Shown here: positions 19,001 through 30,266 of the stretch, one piece after another | Layout: every line of letters starts with the position of its first letter | How positions within the stretch are numbered: the stretch's first letter is position 1 | DNA from: Melastoma dodecandrum | Lineage: Eukaryota; Streptophyta; Magnoliopsida; Myrtales; Melastomataceae | Length of the DNA: 64,000 bases | Reading direction: 5' to 3' | NCBI GenBank assembly: GCA_029817715.1 | Contig: JARUPY010000100.1 | Coordinates: 62,001-126,000 of the forward strand | Made by a program: the position numbers and the translations under genes | The notes under the pieces: generated by a model | What the model saw: only the letters and a program-made list of their open reading frames with translations | Databases searched by the model: none | Told to the model about the DNA's origin: nothing

Positions 19001-20339
19001 TCCATTTTAACTTTTATATTTGAACTCATTTCATTATTTTTACGTATGCCGCCTTTGTTCAAAAGGCGAGCGCCTTTCGCCTCGCCTCTCGCCTCTGGCG
19101 GGCGATGGCTTGTCGCCTCGCCCCGCCTATCGCCGTTAACAACTATGGATTGACCAAACTTGAATTATGATGATTATATTATGGATCCATTTTAACTTTT
19201 ATATTTGAACTCATTTCATTATTTTTACGTATGCCGCCTTTGTTCAAAAGGCGAGCGCCTTTCGCCTCGCCTCTCGCCTCTGGCGGGCGATGGCTTGTCT
19301 CCTCACCCCGCCTATCGCCATTAACAACTATGCTTTAATCTAACCTTTATTTCCCTACTTACTTCTCAGCACACCTGAACCATTTTATGGAGCTATACTT
19401 TCAGCAAAACTGCCAACTTGTAAAAGCCTTGATGGTTATTGATGGGTTCTGCTTAATGGAGCTCCTGCCTTTTTGAAGATCAATAATGTTTGTAATACTA
19501 ACACCTTATGTTCTTTCATATTGCTTTCATCACATGGTTTGTTGTTTTATTTTTCCTTATATTCTTAATCTTTCCAAATTGCCTTCTTCCCAAGTAGAAG
19601 ATTCTCCCTTTTCAAATATTGGTTTCTTGGCACACAAAAGATACCCCAATACTGTAATTATTGCTTTTATATATTGTGAAAATTTATGCATCTCATGTAA
19701 ATGCAGCAATAATGAATGGTGATGAAAGCGTGTTTGTTGAGACAGGTCTACAGCTTGGATATACTGTGATATTCGGTTCATAAAATATTGTCTTGCTTCA
19801 TAGTTTCTCTGCGGCTCTTGCAAGCTCCAAAATTTTATTCCCTGGTACTTGTCAGAAGTGCATACGATATTATCAATATTTTTTATCATTCGTGCATTCA
19901 TTTAAACCTCCTTAAGAACTTAGTTTTTCTACATTACCACTTTTGATTATGTATTGACTAATCCCACTGACTAAAAGTCAGTACTCTTGCTCGACTGATA
20001 TTTTTCCCCTTTATGAGGGACTACAGGACATATTCTTGCACCATTAATTGCCCATATATGTTGCAATTACATGGGATTGCCTGCGCTATTCTCTAGGAGG
20101 ACAGGTATGTAATTTTCCGGAGTCTATCATTTTGCTTCATTGCGAAATATCAGAAAATATGATGCCCCGTGTCATTGATTCGGTTTTGTTGTTCGTGGGT
20201 GATAGGATTGGTGAGCCTGGCGTTTGTGGCGGGACTCATATCATTCATACGGCTCCTCTTCCCATTGACGAGGCCTGATCTCTACAACTTCCAGACAAGC
20301 AATTGTCGATGTTGGCAGGGATTCTGTTCTTGTTTGTAG
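16065..20339 (+). CDS. RCE1: CAAX prenyl protease 2 (RCE1/FACE2); frame interrupted at exon 6
   Basis: Eight exons can be traced: 16065-16301, 16395-16457, 16838-17053, 17209-17320, 19370-19441, about 19746-19808, 20027-20104, 20206-20339. All phases agree, giving about 324 residues, close to the family length. RCE1 removes the last three residues of prenylated CaaX proteins in the ER membrane. Catalytic motifs are present: EELVFR (E177/E178, R182), FVSLAHLNHF, and [10 protein letters not shown]. Two defects stand out. The phase-correct donor of intron 5 reads AT instead of GT (19442-19443). Exon 6 opens correctly ([12 protein letters not shown]) but meets TAA at 19781-19783, nine residues before its expected end; traces of the lost text (AS, stop, FL) lie about 12 bases on. 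The other introns keep GT-AG. Intron 4 (2049 bp) holds a nested hAT element. Either a recent pseudogene or a local error; the family call is firm. Confidence 0.85.
17489..17496 (+). repeat. Outer hAT target site duplication CTTTAATC (left)
   Basis: CTTTAATC is repeated exactly at 19333-19340, on the other side of the element. Eight bases is the hAT superfamily length. Confidence 0.9.
17747..18092 (+). pseudogene. Possible captured two-exon gene fragment in hAT (outer copy)
   Basis: Within the element lies a frame with a Pro/Ser-rich, plastid-transit-like start (17747-17940) ending KVLGYF. About 60 bp further, after an intron-like GT...CTTGCCGCAG stretch, comes an exon-like block reading [18 protein letters not shown] and ending GGRPSG before GGTAATT. 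The join would leave one base out of frame with a canonical GT. The protein family was not recognised. The same text is repeated in the inner copy at 18484-18830. Confidence 0.45.
18226..18233 (+). repeat. Inner hAT target site duplication GATTGACC (left)
   Basis: GATTGACC directly before the inner copy is repeated at 19148-19155 directly after it. In the inner copy itself the same eight bases (18963-18970) run straight on into AAACTTG, showing the intact target. Confidence 0.9.
18234..19147 (+). mobile_element. hAT-type non-autonomous transposon, inner copy (914 bp)
   Basis: It has the same ends as the outer element (CAGAGTTG ... AACAACTATG) and the same length, 914 bp. It sits in the outer copy at GATTGACC with an 8-bp duplication. 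By eye the two copies differ at about a dozen positions over 914 bp (for example CCTATGG/CCTTTGG near the left end), so the two insertions are recent relative to the LTR elements in the window. Confidence 0.88.
18484..18830 (+). pseudogene. Possible captured two-exon gene fragment in hAT (inner copy)
   Basis: Second copy of the fragment described at 17747-18092, with a few substitutions. It shows that the fragment belongs to the transposon family and was not picked up locally. Confidence 0.45.
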
Positions 20340-21064
20340 GCATTGTGAATTCTTCCTCTTTTTGTCGAGAAAGGCCACATCAAGGAAGAAACCACTACAG
20401 TGTATATCACGTAAGAGGATAGATGTTGTGGTCGTCGCCTTTATCAGGGTATAAAAATTGTCTTGCCATAGGGAATGCCAGCTTTTTTGGAGGGAATAGG
20501 TACTGGTTTTCCACGGATCACAGCATACACTGAACTGTGAAGAAAACTGAACATGTACTTAAGATGTTGAATCATTGAATCAATGCGAATTAGATCATGT
20601 GCAATATTATTCTCAGCCGCCCTTACAATATAACACAGTTATTCCTCCTCTAGTATAATTTTTGTAAGGTCAGTTTTTATTATTGACAGTAACGTTACTG
20701 TCTTGTCCTTCTGATCTTGGCGTTAAGACCATTACTGCTGAGAAACCACGGCTCTTGTATTGAAAACTGTACGACATTGATTCGTTCTCCCCCCTCCCCT
20801 CAACACTAGGCTGTTTTCCCATATCGAAGAAGCGGAGAGCGATAAGATCGATTTCGATGTCCTTGAGTAGGTCCTGCCTCCATGTTACAAAAAGGGAAGT
20901 TCTCTTGTTGTCCTCGTTAACGGTACTTTTATGTCAAAGACCTCATATTCAAATCCCAGATGAAGGATTCCCTTATGATGTGGACCTCAAACAAATCGTC
21001 TTTATTCGCGGCCAAGTTCATTTATCTGTTTCAAAACCACCCTTCTAGCGGTCCGTCATTGCCA
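20340..21064. other. Intergenic DNA downstream of RCE1
   Basis: It probably includes the RCE1 3' UTR. No further gene or repeat boundary was recognised before the gypsy LTR. Confidence 0.4.
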
Positions 21065-21908
21065 TGATAAGCTCACCGACGGAGATAATCTCGAGCTGCC
21101 CAAATAGCACGCATGTCGAGCGTGAGGCATTTTACTCCTCATCAATTGATTGTGCATAAAATGACTTGAGAAGGAGCCAATCAAACTGACATCAGATTGA
21201 GTCGATAAGAAGTTGTCGAGACCCTTAGAGACGTTACTAAATTCAAGGAGCAATAGTGAATCCTGACAAGCAATGCGACATTACTCCTCATAAAGGCTGC
21301 CAATTTCCCGAAAACTATCTTTATTACTTTTATTTTACTTCCTTGTTTAATTTTCAACATTTATTTGTATGCATACATTGATCCATGAAAAATTGTATCA
21401 TGCTCTATATAAAGTTGTTATATTGCCTGAAAGAAGGGATCAAATTTATTAGAATTTAATAGTAAAGATTCTATCTTTTAAAAAATGAGTAGATTTTCCT
21501 TCAAACCTCTTGATTAGTGGAATCTAACCGTGGACTGAGTTGGGTGTGTCAATCGCTGGTGATGTATCTATATCCTCCCTGTGTTCCTCTTTCGCGTATT
21601 GTATCACAATGGTACATTTGTATTCGTGTATGTGAACTCTGGTGATCGCCGCGATGTATCTATCTTCGTTGTTCAATGAATCTAACACTTGAAACTTATA
21701 AGTGGTATATTTTTATCTAGGAGTAGAGTTGTCATTTATCCTCTTTCGATTCTTTATTTAAAAGAGAGCCTCTGCTCATTTTCTTATCCACAGTTCATCT
21801 CCAATTTCTTGAGCGAGTACCCTAATTTCCCCTTTCCTTCAACTCAAGCCACCGTCCTTTCTAAACCTTGAGGTCGAGCTCATCTATTGGAGTTTTCACT
21901 ACGTCATC
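21065..21908 (+). repeat. 5' LTR of outer gypsy element
   Basis: Matches 30267-30697 at both ends: the blocks around GTCGAGCGTGAGGCATTTTA and around CTAAACCTTGAGGTCGAGCT occur in both. It is about 410 bp longer than the 3' copy because an AT-rich central stretch (about 21315-21730) is missing there. It ends just before the primer-binding site. Confidence 0.7.
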
Positions 21909-21909
21909 T

Positions 21910-21921
21910 TGGTATCAGAGC
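21910..21921 (+). promoter_or_regulatory. Primer-binding site of outer gypsy element
   Basis: TGGTATCAGAGC, complementary to initiator methionine tRNA, directly after the 5' LTR. Confidence 0.88.
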
Positions 21922-23067
21922 ACAAAGTTATTCTTTTGTGCCAAGCTGAAAAACTCAATTAAAAAATTGACATCAAGTTTCGGAGAAGCCCATATTGCTC
22001 ATTTGGAGCAACAAATGGAGGATCTTGCACAACAACTGAGGATGTTGTATACCTAGTAAGGAGGGTTGTCTACCAACCTTTAAGGCAGTGATGAAGAAAA
22101 AAAACTCGTGAATGGAAGAAGTTGAAACATCCACGTACCATCGATAGGAGATAAGAAGTCCTCTGATAACTGCATAAGTTCCTAAATTCGAATGTAAATG
22201 TGATCCAAAAGAGTTCATCAATTGGATCCACACTGTCAAGCACATCTTTGAGTACGAGGAGGTACCCGATGATAAGATGGTAAAAATGGTTACATCAAAG
22301 CTACAAAAATATGTCGAATTTTGGTAGGAGAAAGTCAGTTAGTAGTGTCGTCGAGAAGGACGAGAAATGATCATATCGTGGTAAAAGATGAAGAGAGCTA
22401 TGACCAAGCGATTATTTCCAGAACACTATCGACTAGATTTGTTCATCTAAGAGGCACTTGAGCAGACCATTGTGAGGTAGATTTGAGGTCTTAACCCACA
22501 TATTGTAGATAGTCGACTGAGCAAGAACTATGTCGTTCAACCAGGGAAGTAGTCTGTAATCGAGGAATTCGAGAATTAGTCTTAGGGAATCCTCGGTCCC
22601 GACTACCAAGGATGAAGTGAAGCCAGTTGAATATCAAAGAAGATGGCACTACAATATCAAAGAAGATGGACCTTGTCCTCAAAGAACTATCCGAGGATGA
22701 GAATGTGGTCAAGAAAGAAACATTATCAGATTTCGTGTGGCACACAGAGGAATTGAAGGGGTGTCAGGATGAATGAGAGTCGTTAGTCATCCGAAAGGCC
22801 TTAAGTACGACTCTAGCTCGCGGGGAAAGTCAGTGAGATAACATTTTTCGCACCAGGTATATGGTGAACACAAGCTCTGCACGGTTAATATGAACAGTGG
22901 AAACTGCATCAATGTCACCTAGGGCACCTTTATCAAGTAGTTGAAGTTGTCTACACAACCACAACTACACCCTTACCAACTCGAGTGGCTTAGTAAGGAA
23001 AGTGATATTTGAGTCACCAAGCAAGCTCGAGTGAACTTCTGGATTGGGAAGAATTATAGGATGAAGG

Positions 23068-23685
23068 TGACACGCCACCAGCTGTGGAAACGGGAAATTA
23101 CTACAATGACGGTGAAACGTACGAACGAACAAAGTGAAGGAAACGAACGAACGGGATAGGACTCCGACCACTGCTAGATACAACCAAAGCACCACCGGGA
23201 CTGTCACGAGGGTTGAACGCCACACAACCGGATACAGAAACACCACCGATTATGGGAACGCTCAGACAAAATCTCGCAAGGCTTGGAATCCACCAAACGA
23301 TAAGAGAAGTTACGCAAAGTTCATGCAAGAACTTAACGGCTGCCAATATGTTTGGGTAAAAATATTCAAAGGGTTCTGTTTTTAACCTAATCACAAGAGT
23401 CCTATTTATAGAAGACCAAAAATGGGCTAACCCTAACTCCCATATTAGGCCCAAAATGGTAAATTCCAAAAACTAATTAAAAACAAGCCCAAAATGTAAA
23501 ACTAAGGTAATTGGAACTGACGTCGGCTGGCCCAACATGAAGCCTTCTCGAGCTGCCCCTTCTCGAGCTCCAGGTCTCGAGATAATGTATCAACTCGACC
23601 ACGTCAAGAGAGTAAAGGTGCCCCTCATCTCGGGCGATCCTCTCGAGTTAGCCTCGTTTGGCCTTACTCGATCCAACTCGCATCA
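23068..23685 (-). repeat. 3' LTR of inner gypsy element
   Basis: 618 bp; on the minus strand it starts TGATGCGAGTTGG and ends GGTGGCGTGTCA. Collinear with 27772-28388 throughout. A purine tract (AAAGGGAGGA, 23686-23695) precedes it on the minus strand. Confidence 0.92.
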
Positions 23686-24562
23686 TCCTCCCTTTGCTGA
23701 AGAAGATTGGTCCTCAAATTAAGGGGCTCTTCATCATCCTTAAAGAATGTGAGATCCTGGACGTTGAATGTCGCCAACACTCCATACTCCCCTGGCAAGT
23801 CGATCTTGTATGTATTGTTGTTTATCCTCTCGATGACTCGAAAAGGACCATCAACCCTGGGCATGAGCTTATTCTTCTTCATTGCATGAAACCTCACCTT
23901 TCGCAAGTGATCCCAGACAAGGTCCCCTAGTTGGAATATTCGCTCCTTCCACGATTCGCCTTAGACTAGTACTTCTCATTCTATTACTCAGTAAGGGTTC
24001 GAATCTTCGCGTAGAGCTTTAACATCTCTTCATCTCGTCGAACCGCGTCCTTCTCGAGAATACCCTGACTAGGTATTGGTAGTAACTCGACGGGAATTCT
24101 CGGGTTGACACCATACACCACTTCGAACGGTGTAGCTCAAGTAGTCGAATGAGGGGCTCGATTATAAGCAAACTCAGCTTGTGCGAGCTTGATATCCCAA
24201 TTCTTCTGATTCTTCGACACCGTAGCTCGAAGTAGGCTTCCCATAGTCCTGTTCACAACCTCAGTTTGCCCATCTGTCTGCGGATGGTAAGTGGTGATGA
24301 ACAATAGCTTTGTCCCGAGTTTGTGCACAAGTGTCTTCCAAAAGTAGCTCAAGAACTTGGCATCTCGAGTCGACACTATCGACAATGGGACCCCATGAAG
24401 ATGAACGATCTCTCGAAAATAAAGATCTGCCGCATGAGAAGCATCATCCGTTTTCCTGCAAGTGATAAAGTGAGCCATCTTCGAGAAATGATCCATAACA
24501 ACCATGATTGAGTGCTTCTGCTGTTGTGTTCGGGCCAATCCAAGGACGAAATCCATGCTCAC
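23664..24562 (-). pseudogene. Inner gypsy integrase core and C-terminal tail
   Basis: 24562-24137 reads [43 protein letters not shown], the gypsy integrase core; the second catalytic segment reads [15 protein letters not shown], with T where R or D is usual. 23906-23664 reads [21 protein letters not shown], the integrase tail that ends chromoviral pol proteins. A frame change lies between them near 23940-24136. Confidence 0.85.
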
Positions 24563-25086
24563 ATGCTCTCATGGACGTTCAGCTACGGGCAATGTTGTGT
24601 AAAGACCTTGGTGTTGGATGTGACTCTTTGCGCGTTGACAGGTTGCGCAACGTCGGACCAACTTGTGTACATCTTTAGCCAGTCGAGGCCAGTAGAAATG
24701 CTCCTGAAGCATCTCGAGAGTTTTTCCGACTCCTAGGTGACCAGCTAGTCCTAGTCCATGTGCATCTCGAATAAGATGCTCTCAAATGGAACTTCAAGGA
24801 ATGCATAACTTAACGCCTCGAAATAGAAAGTCATCGGACAGATGATAATGCTCAATAGGCTTCTCGAGACATCCCTTATACACCTCTTTAAAAACTGCAT
24901 CTCTGAGTACAACTCTTTTAACATCTTGAAACCGATCAACTTCGATTCCATCCTGGCCATAAGAGCTTACTTTCTCGACAATGCGTCCGCTACGACATTC
25001 TTCACTCCCAACTTATGCTTCAAGACGAAATTGAAGGATTGAAGAAATTCCACCCACTTTGCATGTCGTCGATTAAGCTTTGCTTA

Positions 25087-26112
25087 CTAATTGATATGCT
25101 TCAAAAACTCATTATCAGTATGAAGAACGAACTCCTTGGGCATCAGATAATGACTCCATGTCTCGAGTGTACGAATGATAGCATAAAACTCCTTATCATA
25201 GGTTGAGTAGTTCAGTCGAGACTCATTTAACTTCTCGCTGAAATATGACACCGGTCGACCCTCTTGCAACAATACGCCTCCAATCCCTACTCATGAGGCA
25301 TCACACTCGATTTCAACACCTTCTCGAAGTCAGGGAGTGCCAATACAGGCGCTTCGCACAAACGACTCTTGAGCAACTCAAAACTAGATTGAGCCGCGGG
25401 AGTCCACTCGAAAGTCGTCCCCTTCAAACACTTCGTCATCGGGGCTGCGATCAAACTAAAGTCCTTGATAAACCTCCGATAGAATAATGCCATGAAAGCT
25501 CCGGACATCATGAGCTATCTTGGGAATAGGCCAATCTCGAATAGCAACAACTTTACTCTCATCCACCTAAATTCCTTCTCTCGAGATGGCGTACCCCAAA
25601 AGGATTAGTTTGGAAGTCGAGAACTCGCACTTGTTGCTGTTCCCGAATAGACGTTGCTTCCTCAACTTCTCGAACAACTGTCTAAGGTGGTGAATGTGTT
25701 CCTCCTCACTGCGGCTATATACAAGAATATCATCAAAATAAACAACAACGAATTTGCCGATGAAAGGACGAAACACCTGGTTCATCTGTCGCATGAAGGT
25801 ACTCGTCGCATTCGAGAGACCAAACGACATAACCATCCACTCATATAAGTCGAATTTGGTTTTGAAAGTCGTCTTCCACTCATCTCCTTCCTTCATCCAA
25901 ATCTGGTGATATCCACTCCGTAGGTCCACTTTCGAGAAAATTGTCAACCCATGCAACTCATCGAGCATATCATCAAGTCGAGGAATGGGAAATCGACACT
26001 TGACGGTGATCTTATTGATTGCTCGACTGTCGACACACATCCGCCATGAACCGTCCATCTTGGGAACCAAGATGGCGGGAATGGAACACGGGCTGAGGCT
26101 CTCTTCAACCAA
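25087..26112 (-). pseudogene. Inner gypsy reverse transcriptase and RNase H
   Basis: 26112-25567 is [31 protein letters not shown], and the catalytic box [11 protein letters not shown] are intact. 25511-25287 is the RT connection (FYRRFIKDFSLIAAPMTKCL). 25272-25087 is RNase H text (LQEGRPVSYFSEKLNESRLNYSTYDKE). Stops and a frameshift near 25513-25566 and 25285 separate them. The active site being intact while the frame is broken fits random decay. Confidence 0.88.
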
Positions 26113-26688
26113 GCCTCGTTCGATAAGCTCATCGACCTATCGCTACAGCTCTCTTGCCTCATCGGGATTACATCGATACGCAGGTCCATTAGCCAGCGAC
26201 ACTCTAGGAATGAGGTCGATCTGATGTTATATGTCCCTCAGCGGAGGAAGTCTTCCTAGCATCTCCTCAGGAAACACATCCTCAAATTCTCGTAAAAGTG
26301 CTCGAACTCGAGGGGACATAGTCGAAGCCTGCTCTTCTCCTTCCTCGAACAACATCAACATGTATACAAGCTTCAATGATTTAGGGTTTATCGACCATAC
26401 CATATTGGTGCAACTCTCACTGTTAACAATCACGTGACACACCTTTTCCTACACAGTGCATTGGGTCTGAAAGATCTTCTCCCGCTAATCAACTTTTTCG
26501 GGCACTATATTTGTGTTAATAGCCTTCCAGATCACCAACAACTAACCCTCATCAGGTTCCTCCACAACCTCTTCCTCTGCATCACAAATGGGTTCTCCTT
26601 CTCTGTCATACACTTGATCATCATCCGAAAGCTCCATAATAGTAACGGTACGTCGATTAGGTCACTCGGAATCAATATGCCCAACTCC

Positions 26689-27625
26689 TTAGTACTTAAA
26701 ACACTTTTTCGAAAAACCAGTGTTAGGGGGCGACCGAACTTCAATCCTGGCCTTGTCACTGTAGTTACTTGAGTTGGGAGTTCTCGAGAGCGAACTCGAG
26801 ACTGGTCTCGAGGACGAACTTGAGATGGTTCTCGAGGACGAATTCCCTTTGCTGAAAGGAGTGCTTCTCATTGCTGGCCTCATAAGCATTCTCCTAGCTT
26901 GTTGCTTCTCGACTTTGTGGGCTAAGTTGCATACATCCCGAAACTCCAATAAGGCTACAACTCGACAGCATCCGCCAGATGGTTTTTCAGCCCTTTGATG
27001 TACTTTGCAATTGTCTGCTCCGGGGGCTCAGTTATATCACACTGGAGCATCAATTATTCGAACTCGCGACTGTACTCTAAAACACTCGAAGACTGTTGAA
27101 GCGAGTTCAATCTGAGGAACAGGTCTTGCCGATATCGCTTTAGAAGAAACTTTTTATTCATCTCCCTTTTCATTTTGTCCCACGAGCGAATCTTCTCTTT
27201 CCCTTCTCGACGACGCTGTTGATTCAAGTTCTCCCACCATAAGTTAGCGTACTTTCTAAGTCGAAGGGCTGCCACCTTGACTTGTATTTCTTCGGGAATA
27301 TCTTCATAGTCGAATACTCTCTCAATGGCATGAAGCCAATCGAGAAACTCCTCGAGGTCTATCTTTCCCTCAAACTCAGGAATGTCATGGGACGTGCGGG
27401 GTGACGTTCTCGAGTTTGCCTCCTAGGACTCTCTTCGTCCCCATATCTATCCACAAATGGATTTTCTTCCGAGTCCTCAAAGTATCGAGGAGACTGTGGT
27501 TCAGGTTGCCTCCTTTCTATGCGTAGCTGCTGCACTTGACGACGCAACTCTTTAACTTCCTGCTCTAAACGAGTCGAACGGGCCTCCTCCAACGTCATCC
27601 CACGTCGGAATCTGTTTGACATCAA
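26689..27625 (-). pseudogene. Inner gypsy gag
   Basis: 27625-27359 is a coiled, Arg-rich start (LEQEVKELRRQVQQLRIERRQ). 27275-27054 reads LRLRKYANLWWENLNQQR and FLLKRYRQDLFLRLNSLQQ, the gypsy gag core. 26949-26689 is a Ser/Arg-rich tail ending at a knuckle-like CFKY. Stops split it into three pieces. Confidence 0.8.
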
Positions 27626-27771
27626 TTCAACATATTTGCGATCTACGACAACCTACCTTCTCAACAACTGAACGCTCTCAACAACATGCACTTTCAAAAA
27701 CATGCAGCGCTACCCAACCGTGCGCTCTCAACAACCCAGCACGCTACACAACCGTGCGCTCGGATACCAAT

Positions 27772-28388
27772 TGATGCGCCACCAACCGTGGAAATGGAAA
27801 ATTAGTACAACGACGGCGAAATGCACGAACAAACAAACCGAAGGAAACGAATGAACGGGATAGCACTCGGACCGCCGCTGGATACAGCCGAAGCACCACT
27901 AAGACTGCTACGAAGGTTGAACACCACACAACCGGATACAGAAACACCACGATTATGGGAATGCTCGGATAAAATCTCGCCACACTTGGAATCCACCAAA
28001 CGATAAAAGAAGTTGCACAAAGTTCATACAAGAACTTGACGACTGCCAAAATATTTGGGTAAAAATATTCAAAGGATTCTGTTTTTAACCTAATCAAAAG
28101 AGTCTTATTTATAGAGGACCAAAAATGGGTTAATCCTAATTCCCCATTAGGCCCAAAATGGTAAAGACCAAAAACTAATTAAAAACAAGTCCAAAAAGTA
28201 AAAATAAGGTAATTGGAACTGACGTCGGCTGGCCCGACTTGAAGTCTTCTCGAGCTTCCCCTTCTCAAGCTCCAGGTCTCGAGCTGATGTATCAACTCGA
28301 CCACGTCAATAGAGTGAAAGTGCTCCTCATCTCGGGCGCTCCTTTCGAGTTGGCCTCAACTTGGCCTTGTTCGATCCAACTCGCATCA
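27772..28388 (-). repeat. 5' LTR of inner gypsy element
   Basis: 617 bp; minus strand starts TGATGCGAGTTGG and ends GGTGGCGCATCA. On that strand it is followed by TTGGTATCCGAGC (27758-27771), a slightly degenerate initiator Met tRNA primer-binding site. Confidence 0.92.
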
Positions 28389-28836
28389 GAAGTCCTATGT
28401 GATGTCATCCGACGGATGCATGTCACCTTTCTAGGAAGGTCATAGCAATATTATCGCAGTGTCGTACATGATGGAGTGCGTAACACGTAATCTATTAAAG
28501 GTAACAGAAAGAAGGCCATATATATGCCTCTTACACCAGGCCCTTCAACCTTTTTGTCAACTGATAAACCCGTTTGAGCTATCAAGAGAGCCGAGCTTAT
28601 GTGAACAATACGAGAGAGTAAATAAGCTTTTTCTTTGGTTCTGTTCGAGACTACCCATGAACCATCGAGAAGCCACCACCGAGTAGAAGCATTGATCGAT
28701 GAATTTCACAATGTCTTGCCTGACGAGTTACATGGTGCCATTTGCCCATCCCTTGACTAGACGACATGCTAAACGATTTACATAAAACACAAGTTTCTCT
28801 AAGGTAAATCTCTTAAATGGATATCAACAGATCCGT

Positions 28837-30177
28837 ATGAATGAATGCGGCAAGTGGAAAACAACCTTCACAACTAAATACGAATTATACGAGTGGCTAG
28901 TCATGTCATTTAAACTCTTAAATGCTCCAAGCACATTCATGAGGATGATGAACCACGTGTTGGGACCGTGCATTAGAAAGTTTGTTATTACCTACTTTGA
29001 CGACATTATAGTATATAGTTGAAGCGAGACAGACATCGAGCACTTGCAAACGATGTTCAATACATTATGACTCGAGAAGTTGTATGGTAATCCCAAGAAG
29101 TACGACTTCCTCAAATTGAGCGTGGTATTCGTTGTCTTCGTAGTATTCACTGAAGGAATCAAAGTTGACGTGAATAAGGTTAAGGCTATCCAGAATTGGG
29201 TGACACCTCAGAGCATTCATGACGTGAGGAGTTTCCATGGCTCATCGTCATTCTACAGGAAATTCATTCTATAATTCACCCACTTAATGACTGCTGAAAG
29301 GAGAATAGTTTGAGTGGATTACACCAACCCAATGAAGATTCAAAAGGTTGAAGTAAAATTAAGTCTTTTAAAGACTAGATTTTTTTGAAGACTTTTTGAG
29401 GTGGAGTGAGATGCTTCGGGATGCCTACTTCGGTGAGAAGTTAAGTGAAGCTAGACTAAACATGACTCATTTCATTCCATATCACAAGACTGACGATGAT
29501 GCACATATTGTGGAGACTTTCGAGAAGTGTTGAAATTACACAGAGTTCTGAAAATCATTATGTCGGATAGAGACGCCAAGTTCCGGAGTTATTTCTAGAA
29601 AATGTTATAGAATAAGTTCGGAACTAAGATCATCTTCAACAATGCCTATCATCTGCAGATTGATGGCCAGGCTAAATTGTCAATCGAATAATGATAAATA
29701 TCTTACGCATGCTTGTCTTGAAGAATCAAATGGATTGCTACATTACTTCTAAAGAAAAGGATTGTGACATCAAGCTTACTCGTACCGATTTCGATTACAA
29801 CATATTACCTAGTTTTATTACCAAGTCATCACTTTTCGAGGTAGTATATGAACTAAACACAATGATTTCAGTCGAGCTCATGAGACTGCTAAATCACAGA
29901 GAAGACAGTTGAGAAGATGAGAAATGCGCCGAAATGATTAAGTTACTTCAGGAGAAGATTTGAGCATACATCATCAAGGCTAATGAGTTTATCAAAGCAA
30001 GGCATCTCAAAGACGAAGAGAATATTTTACAACCTAAAGATTTGGTTTGGATACATATGAGGAAGGGAAGATTTTCTACTAAGAGGAAAAACATGCTAAT
30101 TCCTCGAGTCAAAGGACCATTCAAGATCGCCAAGCGAGTCAACAACAACTCGTACATGATTTACCTTCCCGTAGACT
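28837..30177 (+). pseudogene. Outer gypsy pol 3' half (RT, INT)
   Basis: 28837-29022 holds RT ([44 protein letters not shown]). 29080-29274 holds the RT thumb and connection (KVKAIQNWVTPQSIHDVRSF). 29460-29912 holds degraded integrase, and 30010-30177 its tail (LQPKDLVWIHMRKGRF). The RNase H region is largely missing between about 29350 and 29450. Frame breaks occur every few hundred bases. Confidence 0.8.
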
Positions 30178-30266
30178 GAAGTATCTGCTACTTCCAACAT
30201 AAACGATCTCACCTTGTACGAGGATGATTTGGATTTGAGGACAAATCCTTTTCAATACAGGGAGGA

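Larger units (their letters stand above)
17497..19332 (+). mobile_element. hAT-type non-autonomous transposon, outer copy (interrupted)
   Basis: It starts CAGAGTTGTAAAAGGCGA and its end, read on the other strand, starts CATAGTTGTTAATGGCGA: 15 of 18 bases match. Flanks carry the 8-bp duplication CTTTAATC. Removing the inner copy (18234-19147) and one GATTGACC leaves 737 + 177 = 914 bp. Both subterminal regions are crowded with GGCGA/TCGCC motifs, likely transposase-binding repeats. No transposase is encoded. It lies in intron 4 of RCE1 in the gene's sense direction. Confidence 0.88.
23068..28388 (-). mobile_element. Ty3-gypsy retrotransposon, inner copy
   Basis: A 5321-bp unit bounded by two LTRs in direct orientation. 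Minus-strand order is 5' LTR (27772-28388), primer-binding site, gag (27625-26700), protease, RT (26112-25567), RNase H (25511-25087), integrase (about 24640-24137) and integrase tail (23906-23664), then a polypurine tract and the 3' LTR (23068-23685). This is the Ty3-gypsy order with integrase last. It lies inside the protease region of the outer gypsy element; flanks read GAAGG and GAAGT, a nearly intact 5-bp duplication. LTRs have diverged visibly and pol has several stops, so it is old and inactive. Confidence 0.92.

Noticed and set aside
17497..19332. Two independent tandem duplications (737 bp and 185 bp)
   Set aside because: The repeat junctions coincide with transposon ends and with 8-bp duplications, and both reconstructed elements are 914 bp. 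Self-nesting explains it in one step.
22491..22745. Minus-strand frame in the outer gypsy element
   Set aside because: It is the antisense of decayed gag text that reads correctly on the plus strand.
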